Assembly: GCA_036924285.1 (NCBI GenBank)
Contig: JAYKYS010000012.1
Location: forward strand, 12,090,001 to 12,154,000
Direction: 5' to 3'
Origin: Asterella californica
Lineage: Eukaryota; Streptophyta; Marchantiopsida; Marchantiales; Aytoniaceae
Length of the DNA stretch: 64,000 bases
The position numbers and the translations under genes were made by a program. Below the pieces are notes generated by a model. That model was given only the letters and a program-made list of their open reading frames with translations. It was not told the origin of the DNA and ran no database searches. Of the stretch, positions 1 through 9,957 are shown in pieces; within the stretch, counting starts at the first letter, position 1; the number at the start of each line of letters is the position of its first letter.

Positions 1-844
1 GAACATCCCTGTGAAGTTGGGACTCCTGAATGTACACAGAACTGTAGATCTCCTCCTCTGAAGTCGCTGCTCTAGATTAAGAGCTTTTCAGACCCCCTCA
101 GCTTCAGCGGCCGCCCTGAATTACTCAGTTGCTCAATCGATATGAAACTTTTTGTGAAATCGTAGCCCTGCTGGCGGAGAACACAACCTCGAAGTTTTGA
201 AGCAATTTCCTCAAATCTGCTGCGAGTGACACTGAAAACCCTAAATCCAACCAAAATGATTCAATTCTAGCACAATCCGAACTTCAATTGCTCATAACTC
301 CGTCTTTATTGACTCAAATCGATCGAAATTTTCACTGGAAGTGCTTGGCATGACGAGACCTCTCTCCCTGTGCTCTCAGATTTCGAAGATCCCTCACCAA
401 ATGCTTGAACTCCACTCTAGAGCTCTGTTTCTAAATTTAGAGTTTAACAAAAGACAAAAATGGACCAATGGGAGTTCATAGCTCCACTTGGTTGTCCTTT
501 AGTACCCTAAACCACGTGGCAACTTAGTTTTACTCATAGGCTACCACGTCAAGCCCCCTAGAGTGCCAGCGTAAAACTTAAATTACTTAAAACGACACGC
601 AGCCCCGAAAAATAACTTAAATCAGCTAGAAAGCGTGCATGGGCGACACGCAAATACAACCCATGAGCTTAAGCCCTATCAACATGGTAATCAACCTACT
701 AAGACTCAAAATAGTGTTAACACCGTATGCAAAGGTGTCAAACATATACATAAACGACTAGAAGTAATATAAGCTAACTTCTAGAACTACTAAACTCAAG
801 CGTCGGAGTAGAAATATAACATGTAGCCGCCAAGTAGCGCGACA
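1..844 (-). repeat. Old inverted LTR of the same gypsy family, cut by window edge
   Basis: This segment is the reverse complement of the LTR at 2624-3557. Shared landmarks include the GCGGCCGC-containing stretch near 108-120, the block that reads as LTR 2990-3120 in reverse, and the LTR 5' end, which falls at 844 as CGACA. It is clearly more diverged than the two LTRs of the intact element and lacks about 80-90 bases corresponding to LTR 2790-2880. The bases right of 844 do not contain the expected polypurine tract in reverse, so this is more likely a solo LTR or a 5' LTR than a 3' LTR. Its other end lies outside the window. Short reading frames in it are not genes. Confidence 0.85.
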
Positions 845-2592
845 GCGCACAAACAGAAAGCAGAATATGGAGGGGTTCCAACCACAAGAAGTCCAAACGA
901 TAACCCTTCACACTCAAACATTCACATAAAGAAAAACCCAGCTCCACTCGGACTGACGCCTCCTCTTCGATGACCACATGCACAATATATGATCACCAAT
1001 CGTTGTAATTGACACTTAAGGTCACTAACTAGATGTCCACAACTCTAGTAGCTCCAAAAATATCTACGTGGTAGCTCTACTAGCTCACCCAAGACAACTG
1101 CCACCAACTGTCTTCGTACATGTCTCTACGGTATAGACAAACACTATCACAACTATGGCTTCCCCTTAATATTGTGGGGTCGTCCTACCACCCCTCTAAG
1201 AACGTCCGAGAAAGTCTTTTATTATCTTAAACAAGTCCATACGTACTTGCATGCATCCCTAGAAGACACCAAGAGCTATTGGTTAGTGATAAAGCCAAAA
1301 CTAAGATTGTAAGATGAAGTGTGCAAGTATAAAAATAGTGTTGGGATGGGTGACCTATTGATTTTACACTTCTCACACAACTGAAACTTGCATACCTCTC
1401 TCACTCACGTCAGCAAGCTGACTTACGGCGGGCTCGAGCTCAGACTCAGGCTCGGCTTCACCTCCGACTCACGCACCTCTGCTCCTCGAAGCCTCTAAAC
1501 GCCTCCTAACACGCACTCCACACCTCGACACTCCCCGTTCACTCTCTGCTTAGATAGGAGAAGAAACTCGAGCTAAACACCGCAAGAAGGACTCCAAGAA
1601 GAACACACACCCCAAAACAGCAACTTAGAAGTCGAAAACACACTCCAAGAGGTCGAAATCTGTCAAACTGACAACGCATGCGAGTTTACGTTAGATTTTG
1701 GACCACCTACGACCTTCTTCGATTTGTAACTTCTTCGATCTTTCATCAAATCGAACGATTTTTGGTACGTTGGAATCGTCTTCCCAACGCGCACCTACTG
1801 CACTCTTCAGCACCACAAATTGTCGATCCACGCCAACCCGACGTCCACCGACGCACTTCTGCCGATCTCAAATTGACCACAAAAACCCGTCACAAGAAAT
1901 TTCAACAATGGTTCTGCACTACCTCACCACCAAATTGATCAAGAACAAGTTCAAACAACAGTAATCCACACAGCGATCGATCATCCAACCAAAAAGAACC
2001 ACTCCGCGCACTCGCGCACTCGTAAATCGAAGATACCAACGATCTGTCCACTCTAGAGATACCACCAGTTGAAATCCGCAACCGGAAACCTCTCAATCAG
2101 ACCTCGCAATCTGATTTCTTCAAGTGATAAACAATATATACTCACTCCACCATGCCAACGGGCACTAAACAATCACTAAAGTCGAGCCAAATCCACTATG
2201 TGCTCGCAGAGACTCGAGACTGCACTCACCAAGACTATCCATCATAGCTAGGAGCTTGAAGGCTCAACTTGATGAACTAAGGCCTCCAAGCCCTACTTGC
2301 GAAGTATATCCCTAGTGGATCATCCCAAGAACTCACAAGAACTCGCTCTAACGGCACTAACGGCCCTACCGAGATTCGTCACTCCGCACTCGGTCAACCT
2401 AACCGAGGTGCCAAACTGACGTGACATGAGTGATTTTAAATCATGCAATTTTTACCAGTGATATATCCAGATTGCATAGATTGATAACACCTTTGATTCG
2501 TGGGTGTATGTACGCGTAGTTCAATTTTAGAGTTTTGATCGTTAGTTGATCAGATTGCTGGTTCTTGTACGAGTGCTAGTTGTGATCACCTG
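845..2592. other. Noncoding stretch, probably LTR/leader of an older retroelement
   Basis: No credible gene is seen. The piece at 1380-1660 is pyrimidine-rich. The right end leads into a TGGTATCAAG primer-site-like motif at 2593 and, across the younger insertion, into decayed gag sequence at 11.4 kb. The stretch is therefore probably part of the LTR or leader of an older element. This is inference; a second copy of that LTR is not seen in the window. Confidence 0.35.
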
Positions 2593-2602
2593 TGGTATCA
2601 AG
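2593..2602 (+). other. Possible primer-binding site of the older, interrupted retroelement
   Basis: TGGTATCAAG resembles the common plant retroelement primer site TGGTATCAGAG (initiator-Met tRNA). It lies 31 bases before the point where the younger gypsy element is inserted, and gag-like sequence resumes after that element at 11.4 kb. The match is short, so the call is tentative. Confidence 0.3.
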
Positions 2603-2623
2603 TTGTCAGTTCTCTATGAGCGG

Positions 2624-3996
2624 TGTCGCACCATTTGGCGGCTACATGCTTGACTTCTACTCCGACGCTTAGGTTTGGTAGTTCTAGAAGTTAGCTCATA
2701 TTACTTCTAGTCTTTTATGTATATGTTTGACACCTTTGCATACGGTGTTAGCACTATTTTGAGTCCTAGTAGGCTGATAGTATGTTAGTTATCTTGTTCA
2801 AGCATTTGTGCGCTTGTGCAAGTGACTTCTTACTTGTCTATGACGTTCAATGTACATAACTTAGGGTTTCCATGCTGATAGTGGTTTGAGCTCATGGGTT
2901 GTACTTACTTGTCGCCCATGCACGCTTTCTAGCTAATTTAAGTTATTTTTCAGGGCTATGTGTCATTTTAGGTAGTTTAAGTTTTACGCTGGCACTCTAG
3001 GGGGCTTGACGTGGTAGCCTATGAGTGTAGATAAGTTACCAGGTAGTTTAAGGCACAAAAGGACAGTCAAGTGGAGCTATGAACTCCCATTGGTCCATTT
3101 TTGTCTTTTGTAAAACTCTAAGTTTAGAAACAGAGCTCTAGAGGAGAGTTCGAGCAATTGGTGAGGTATTTTCGAAATCTGAGAACACAGGAAGGGAGAG
3201 CTCGTCGTGCCAAGCACTGTCAGTGAAATTTTTGCTCGATTTGGATCAATAAACAAGGAGTTATGCCCAATTGAAGTTCGGATTGTGCCAAAACTGCATC
3301 ACTTTTGTTGATTTTGGGGTTTTCGGTACCAATTGCAGCAGAATTGAGGAAATCACTTCAAAACTTCGTGGTTGCGTTCACTGTCAGGAGGGCTACGACT
3401 GTCCAAAAAGTTTTGAATCATTTGAGTAACTGAGTAATTCAGGGCGGCCGCTGAAGCAGAGGGGGTCTGAAAAGCTCTTAATCTAGAGCAGCGACTTTAG
3501 AGAAGGAGATCTGGAGTTCTACAAACATTCAGGAGTCCCAACTTCACAGGGATGTTCAGCATCCTGTAGACTTCAAATACTGTGAGAAGATTTGAAATTC
3601 ATCGAGCCAATTCTCTGTTCTATGTCTGAATAGCTGTCTAGGTACCAGAAATTGCCATAATTCTCTTATTCAGAACTTTTCTGTTCATATCTCCGTGTCA
3701 GAATTTGATCTCAGGTTGAAACTTCGTCTGTGAGTTCAGTAGTACCTCATTTGCATGTAGGGGAAGTTTAGAGGTCTAAACCTTCATAGTTTTCCTCTCT
3801 TTGAGTGTCAAAGTTCACCGCTTAAGCCTATTACTACCAGTGAGACCTAAATTTCGCTTTTTGAGCATATCAGAGGATCCTACACTCCTGTGTGAGTGTT
3901 TATAGCTCCTGTTGTGACCTGAAAGCCAACCTCTTGAGTAAACAACCACAGCCAGAAGCTCGGCGCTTTCCTAGGTAGACGGATCACACTCCGACA
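2624..3996 (+). repeat. 5' LTR of the intact gypsy element
   Basis: The LTR runs from TGTCGCACC to ACTCCGACA; the ends form a 5-bp inverted repeat (TGTCG/CGACA). It should carry the element's promoter and polyadenylation signals. AATAAA at 3248-3253 is a candidate poly(A) signal. A GCGGCCGC site lies near 3444. It is the same length as the 3' LTR, with six base differences. Confidence 0.96.
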
Positions 3997-4007
3997 TACT
4001 CTCTTTT

Positions 4008-4025
4008 TGGTGAACCCGACGTGAA
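4008..4025 (+). other. Primer-binding site, tRNA-Trp-like
   Basis: TGGTGAACCCGACGTGAA lies 11 bases after the 5' LTR end. From memory, the complement of a plant tRNA-Trp 3' end begins TGGTGACCCCGACGTGA, which differs at one position. Minus-strand DNA synthesis would start here. The assignment to Trp rests on recall of the tRNA, not on a search. Confidence 0.55.
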
Positions 4026-4072
4026 ACACCTAGGGTGGGAGTTTTCTTGAGAGTGTTACAGGATCAGATATC

Positions 4073-6445
4073 ATGGCCAACCAAGGATCATCAAGTGGGG
4101 GTGCTGCTGCTGCTCAGCAACCTATTCAGTTTGATGCTGCTACGATGAAGATGTTCCAAGCTTTTTCCATGTTCATGCAGCAGCAGCAGAGCACAGAGAG
4201 GAAGGAGGTGTTAGCAACCAAGGCGTTGCAATCTGTGGTGCACCAGATGGACCAGTTCAAGGGTACAGATATTTCCAAGTATGTGCGATACTATGCTAGG
4301 GAGATGGAGGTGAACAAGGTACCTGAGAAGGAGATGGTGGAGAACTTTGAACTTGCTGTTGTCCCTGAGATTCGTGGGCGTGTGAAGGAGCTCAAGCAGC
4401 AGCAAGGACAGAGTTGGGAGAGCTTTATGCGAGCTTTGAAGGAAGAGTACTACACTGAAGATTCAGAGAGGGTGACCAAGAGAACGTTCTTGGAGTGGGT
4501 GGTTAAACCTAACAAAGGTTTGTCTATAAATGAGTTGTTAAGGGAGTTTGATCGTCAATATGCTCAGCTTTCCAGGACAGAGAAGCTTACACTAGAGGTG
4601 GAGAAGACCGAGCTTTTCCTACAAGCAGCGGACGTGACTATTCAGGAGAAGCTTGAGCTGTTGTTGGAAGACAAGAGTGAGGAGAGAGGATTGAAGACTG
4701 ACTGGAAGGAGGTTGAAGAGGCTGTCTCTTTGCTGACCAAGAGACAGAGAAGAAGGGACAAGGTGGTGGTAAGTGAAGCAGCACCTCTGATAATTCCTGT
4801 CAAGCAGTTGCCTACTAAACCCGCTTTGGTAATTGCTAGAGAGGAAGACTCACCGCTTGATGAGTTGATTAAGGGTATGAAGGAGCTTAAGCTTAAGCTC
4901 ACTAGGTTAGAAGAGAAGGAGCAGAATGTACAACCTGCTATGCAGAGACCTCAGATGAGAGAAGGCTTTGTTCATCGTTGTATATGGTGTGATAGCCTAG
5001 ACCATGTAAGAAGAGATTGCGGGGAGTTTTCAGATGCATTGAGGAAGGATCTTATCTTCTTCAAAGATGGTAAGATCCATCTGAGAGATACTGGGATGAT
5101 TTTGGGAACCAACTTTGGCAAGGGTGGTATGAAGAGACTTGTGAATGAAATATCAGCATCACATGCTATTTCTCTTGTGAATGCTGCTACTTGTGGAGTG
5201 AAAGTGGAGATGGAGAGAGAGAAAGGGACTGCTGGGTTGTGGTCTGATGTAGTGCGGTCCGTAGCTAGAACAGAGCTAGACAAGGATGTGCTACGAAGGG
5301 TTGGCAACTCAATTAGAGAAACTACAGGATGGAATGACCCTGTAGACACTATGTCAGTGCATGCTTATGTTGCAAGAAGTCAGCATGAAGCTGTACTAGA
5401 AGAAAAACGCAGGAGGGAGGATGCAGGTGAGGCTTCTACAGCCAAACGACCTGCTACAAGGAGTGAAAGGGCTAGACCAGAGGCAAGGCAGGAGACAACA
5501 CCTACTCGGGAGGAGAATATGGAAGATCTACCACCTACAACACCAAAGGAGAAGGAGAGAAGCAAGGAGAAGGGTAAGATGCCTGCATACAAACTTCAGT
5601 CTGACATTGAGATTGCTACAGACTTGAAGCAGGTGTTAGAGAATCGTATCTTGAATGGGAAGGTTGAGTTTACCTTGGGTGAGATTCTTGGGATAGCAAA
5701 GCGTGAGTTCCATGAGGTTATCATAGATATCATCAAGAGGAAACGTCAGATTTTGGGTGAAGCAGCTACGCTTAACGCTCTAGGGACCAAACTGTCGGAG
5801 GATGAGGAGGATGAGATTGCTGGTTACTGCTCTCAAGTATCAGAGGGAAGATCAGATCAGCACGTGAGGTTTGAAGATGAGGTGGAAGCATCGCAGAAGA
5901 GCCATTATTCTCACAACCATTGGGCGAGAGCAACCACAGAGACCTTAGTGAAGCTGGGAGATCTAGAGGAACCTGTGGTGACGTTGATTGATCATGGCTC
6001 AGAGATTAATCTGATGTCTAAGGAGCTGTACAAGCGTGGGAGGTGGCCCATAGACACCGATCATGGATGGCTTATCCGTGCTGCCAACAACCAGAGGGGA
6101 GAACTCTATGGTGCTTGTCCCAACATCAAGGTAACTGTGGGTGACATCAGTGATGTTCAGAATTTCTTTGTGCAAGACATGTCAACCTATCCTATCATTC
6201 TAGGGCAGCCTTACATTACTGCTGTTAGAATGGAGACACGAGTTATGGATGATGGTTCAGCTTATTCTAGGATACGTAGTAGAGACGGCAAAAGAGCTGT
6301 TCAGTTTTTGACCGTTGCTGCAGAACATGAGAGGAATCGTGATAGCTTGAGAGACCGTCCACTACCTAAGATTACTCAGGAGTTTAGAGAGTCTAGGGGT
6401 TTTGGCAGAGTACCATTGAAGAGCGAGACTTCAACGGTACAGTAG
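4073..6445 (+). CDS. Gag-protease polyprotein of the gypsy element
   Basis: The 790-residue frame starts at an ATG in the leader and forms the particle protein plus protease. Residues 1-300 are a charged, helical Gag region with a Gln-rich start. A CX2CX4HX4C zinc knuckle is at C303, C306, H311, C316 and would bind element RNA. A low-complexity Glu/Lys/Arg-rich linker follows (about 430-525). The retropepsin-like domain is near 630-750, with catalytic Asp640 in a D-H-G-S setting rather than the usual D-S/T-G, and a later ILGQPY strand. The frame ends at TAG 6443-6445, 40 bases beyond a GGGTTTT slippery site, so most ribosomes would make Gag-Pro and a minority would shift into pol. No internal stop is present; this part looks intact. 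Confidence 0.93.
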   Translation: MANQGSSSGGAAAAQQPIQFDAATMKMFQAFSMFMQQQQSTERKEVLATKALQSVVHQMDQFKGTDISKYVRYYAREMEVNKVPEKEMVENFELAVVPEIRGRVKELKQQQGQSWESFMRALKEEYYTEDSERVTKRTFLEWVVKPNKGLSINELLREFDRQYAQLSRTEKLTLEVEKTELFLQAADVTIQEKLELLLEDKSEERGLKTDWKEVEEAVSLLTKRQRRRDKVVVSEAAPLIIPVKQLPTKPALVIAREEDSPLDELIKGMKELKLKLTRLEEKEQNVQPAMQRPQMREGFVHRCIWCDSLDHVRRDCGEFSDALRKDLIFFKDGKIHLRDTGMILGTNFGKGGMKRLVNEISASHAISLVNAATCGVKVEMEREKGTAGLWSDVVRSVARTELDKDVLRRVGNSIRETTGWNDPVDTMSVHAYVARSQHEAVLEEKRRREDAGEASTAKRPATRSERARPEARQETTPTREENMEDLPPTTPKEKERSKEKGKMPAYKLQSDIEIATDLKQVLENRILNGKVEFTLGEILGIAKREFHEVIIDIIKRKRQILGEAATLNALGTKLSEDEEDEIAGYCSQVSEGRSDQHVRFEDEVEASQKSHYSHNHWARATTETLVKLGDLEEPVVTLIDHGSEINLMSKELYKRGRWPIDTDHGWLIRAANNQRGELYGACPNIKVTVGDISDVQNFFVQDMSTYPIILGQPYITAVRMETRVMDDGSAYSRIRSRDGKRAVQFLTVAAEHERNRDSLRDRPLPKITQEFRESRGFGRVPLKSETSTVQ

Positions 6446-6460
6446 AGCTAGGATTCTCGC
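6397..6460 (+). promoter_or_regulatory. Predicted -1 ribosomal frameshift signal (slippery site plus pseudoknot)
   Basis: The heptamer GGGTTTT (6397-6403) is in phase as G GGT TTT, the X XXY YYZ form. The -1 frame has its last stop at 6394-6396, directly before it, and stays open to 8202. After a 6-nt spacer, GTACC 6410-6414 pairs with GGTAC 6436-6440 and TTGAAG 6416-6421 pairs with CTTCAA 6429-6434, with one A/C mismatch. The 7-nt loop base-pairs downstream: GCGAGA 6423-6428 with TCTCGC 6455-6460. This gives an H-type pseudoknot with an 11-bp stem 1, a 1-nt loop, a 6-bp stem 2 and a 14-nt loop that contains the Gag-Pro stop codon. Each element is seen directly; activity is inferred. Confidence 0.85.
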
Positions 6461-8202
6461 CTGATCCAGTAGAGCATGAGGCTTTATCCACTGGCTTCTT
6501 AGGATTGACGGCATGTGGGTCAGTGTGTTATAGGAAGGTTGAGAATCTGAAGAGGTTTGAGAGGCAACATGTGAAGTGTGTACAGCAGTCTTTGTGGGAC
6601 AGTGGAGAGTTAGCAGGAGATGAATATATATCTGGAGTGTTTGAAGAGCAGTATTTGGTAGATACTATAGGGGAGTTGAAATCTATAGTAGAAAGTTCTG
6701 TAGATGATGTAGATAGAGTGGTGAGAGTGAGCTCCAAGGAGCTTTATGATGTAATTGATAAGTTTATAGATCGACAAGAGGTGTATGTGGAGACCAAGTA
6801 CAAGTCAGTGGCAAAGAAAGTTAAACCAGTGGCTTTGCCTTTACCACTCGACTACAATCAGAAGATGGAGCAAGCTGCACGAGAACCGACGCTCAGAGGA
6901 CCGAGAAGAATTGGGCACCAGTTCACAGAAACAACACTGAAGGAGCTGAGGATTGGAGGTGATGGGTTTCTTACTGAGCAAGAGAAGAAGAGCTTCAAGG
7001 AGATGCTATCTAGGCATGGTAAGGCATTTGCGTTTGAGTCACATGAAGTAGGATGTGTAGATCCAAGTGTAGTTGCACCTATGGTAATCTTTACTATACC
7101 GCATGTGCCTTGGAATCTACGTCCTATCCTTGTGCCTAGAGCTCATCTGCCAAAGCTGATAGACTTGCTCAATGAGAGGATTAGGATGGGTATCTTGGAA
7201 CCATCTATAGCTCCCTATTCTAGCAGATGGTTTACTGTTCCGAAGAAAAGTGGAGCTTTGAGATTCATTCAAGATATGCAGCCAGTTAACAAGATAACTA
7301 TCAGGAATATGGGTATAGGACCTATTGTAGACGAGTTTGCGGAGGCTTTTGCTGGTCGTGCTATCTATTCCATGGGAGACTTATATTCAGGTTATGACCA
7401 GTTTCAATTATCCTCTGAGAGTAGAGACTTGACTACAATGAGGACACCTTTAGGGTTACTAAGGATGTGCACCTTACCGCAAGGTGCTACCAATTCGGTA
7501 GCACATATGATGAATGGCATGAACAAAGTTTTGAGGGACTTCATTCCTGAAAAAACTATGCCATTCCTTGATGATGTGCCGATCAAAGGGTGTGCTGAGG
7601 AGGAGAAGAATGAGGTAAAAGATCAGAGGGGGTGCCGTAAGTTTGTAGCAGATCACATAGCTGATTGTGATAAGATACTGAGTCGACTGGAAGAGGTTCA
7701 TTTGACTTTATCAGGAGCCAAGTCTGTGTTTGGAGTACAAGAGGTGTTAATAGTGGGACATCTGTGTGGATCTTATGGTCGGAAACCTTGTCCAAACAAG
7801 GTTGATGCCATCCGAAGGATGAAGGAGACATGTGGATCGGTTACTGAGGTGAGAAGGTTTCTAGGAGCATGTGTGTTTTATCATATATGGATTCCACACT
7901 TTGCACATGTAGCAGATCCGTTGTACAAGCTGCTGAGGAAGGGGCAAAGATTTCAGTGGCAAGAGGAGCAAAGCGAGTCTATGAGGAAGTTGAAGGATCT
8001 TTTAGCTTCACCACCAACTCTACGGAAGGTAACATATGAGTTGGGCAGATCTGTTATCCTTACTGTTGATACTAGTCCTATTGGCATTGGATGGGCTGTA
8101 GGACAAGACGATGAGGATGGAAATAGATATGTGGTGCGTTTTGGTGCTAAGGTATTAAGTTCACGGCAGAGAGACTACCCTCAGGTCAAGAGAGAGCTAT
8201 GA
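6403..8202 (+). pseudogene. Pol N-part: reverse transcriptase and RNase H, ends at premature TGA
   Basis: This is the -1 frame entered from the slippery site; the first ATG-like starts inside it (near 6505) need not be used. Counting from 6505, the RT fingers/palm region spans about residues 210-400, with a YMDD-equivalent written F-L-D-D (354-357), followed by the tether (FLGACVFYHIWIPHF) and RNase H with catalytic Asp522 in LTVDTS. The frame stops at TGA 8200-8202, where relatives have Trp in the RELWG-type motif of RNase H, so TGG to TGA is the likely change. The same frame continues at once beyond the stop. Without readthrough the integrase would not be made from this copy. Confidence 0.88.
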
Positions 8203-9909
8203 GGAGTAGTTACTGCGATGAAGAGTGATAAGGAATACTTGATAGGAGCACCTGTGGTTGTGGAGACAGATTGTTTACCTCTCTTGGGAATGATCACTAG
8301 CTGTACAACTCCAGATATTGCTATGTTGAGGTGGATAGCATATATCAAGTCCTTGAACCCAGAGTTTAGACATATTGTAGGGAAGGATAATCCTGTGGCA
8401 GATATGTTATCAAGGGCTAGGTATTACGATGAGAAAGAAATGATAGATGATCAGGAAGATGTGGGAACAGAGTTCTATTCTAGTGCTCTTGCTAGAAGAG
8501 ATAGAAGCTGTTTTGCAGCCTCGTTGGAGTTTTTTGAGGAAACTATGTATGATGGCGAGTGGTTGGATCTTAGGCGCTATTTGAGTTCATTGGAAAGGCA
8601 AGAAGGCTGGTCTGATGCAGATTTCAAGAGGATCCTTAGGATAGCTTATGGTTACTTTTTACATGGAGGACATCTATGGAAGCGCCCTAAGCTACAAGGA
8701 GGTATACCGCAGCGGGTGGTATGTGACCTAGAATCGCAGCAGAAGCTGATCAAGGAGTTCCATGAGAGTTTATGGGCTGGTCATAGAGGAGTTTGGGCTA
8801 CATTTGCCAAGATGAAGGAAAAGTATTGGTGGAAGGGTATGTATAAGGATGTAGTACAGTTTGTTTCATCTTGTATACCCTGCCAGATGTATTCCAACGT
8901 ACGTCATCGTGATGGATTGCATCCTACTTATCCTTTAGCCATTCATTACAAATGGGTAGTTGATCTGGTAACTATGCCATTTGGACTTGGACAAATGAGG
9001 TATCTAGTCTTGGCTAGAGAAGATCTATCTAACCAAGTTGAAGGTCGTGCTCTGAGGACGAAGACCACTGCTAGTGTCTGCCGCTTTCTACTTGAAGATG
9101 TTATTTGTAGGTATAGGTGTGTGGGAAAGATCACTGCAGATAGGGGTGAGCTGGATGCACAAGAAGCAGTTGAATTCTTCAAGCGATTGGGAATCAAGTT
9201 GGCGTTAACCACTGCTTACAATCCTGAAGGGAATGGCAAGAGCGAAAGAGGTCATCCGCCAATCATCAAAGCTTTGCTAAAAGCTTGCAAGGGTAAGATC
9301 CGTGAATGGCCTAGACTGTTACCATTTGCTTTGTGGGCAGATCGTACAACTCATAGTACCGTTACAGGTTACATGCCAGCAGAGTTGATACTAGGGCAAA
9401 AACCTGTGATGCCGATTGAGGAGGTTGTGCCTACTTGGAATGTTTTGCCATGGGAAGATGATAGAAGTACGGAGGATCTTCTTGCATTAAGGATCCAGCA
9501 GTTAGAACGAAGACCTGAGGATGTTGCCAAAGCTGTGGAAAGGTTAAAGACTGCTAGAAAGAGAAACAAAGGCAGATTTGATAGGACGCATAGATTACGA
9601 CCCAAACCAATTAAGGAAGGTGATTGGGTGTTAGTCTATGATAGTAGTCTTGATAATCAGCATAGCGCTATCAGAAAGTTTTCCAAGAGATGGTTCGGAC
9701 CTTATGTGGTGTTAGAAATTTATGATAATGCCACATACTCTTTGAGAGAGTTAGATGGTGCAGTGCTCAAGATACCAGTCGCAGGGAAGAGAATCAAGCT
9801 CTTTAGAAGGAGAGGGGATGACCAGAACATTGCAGAGCTTACTGAGGATGAAGCTGAAGACTCAATGGAGGTTGAAGATGAATTTGAAGCTGAAGCTGAA
9901 GAGTCTTGA
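8203..9909 (+). pseudogene. Pol C-part: end of RNase H and integrase, downstream of the premature stop
   Basis: This is the same frame as the RT part. It opens with the rest of RNase H (ETDCLPLL, then an ADMLSR motif). Counting from 8218, the integrase zinc domain has H182, H189, C219 and C222 (HHCC). The catalytic core has D249, D308 and E343; 34 residues separate the last two, one less than the usual 35. The C-terminal domain has the gypsy GPY/F signature (RWFGPYVVLE), then an acidic tail ending at TGA 9907-9909. No chromodomain is evident. All catalytic residues are kept, so the only visible defect is the upstream TGA. Confidence 0.9.
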
Positions 9910-9945
9910 TCTGGATCTGGCACATACCGGAGGATGTGCAGGTTC

Positions 9946-9957
9946 AGAGGGGGTGGA
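9946..9957 (+). other. Polypurine tract of the gypsy element
   Basis: AGAGGGGGTGGA directly abuts the 3' LTR start at 9958. This is where plus-strand DNA synthesis is primed in LTR elements. A single T interrupts the purines. Confidence 0.8.

Noticed and set aside
4211..5627. Several minus- and plus-strand frames inside gag
   Set aside because: Shadows of the Gag-Pro frame.
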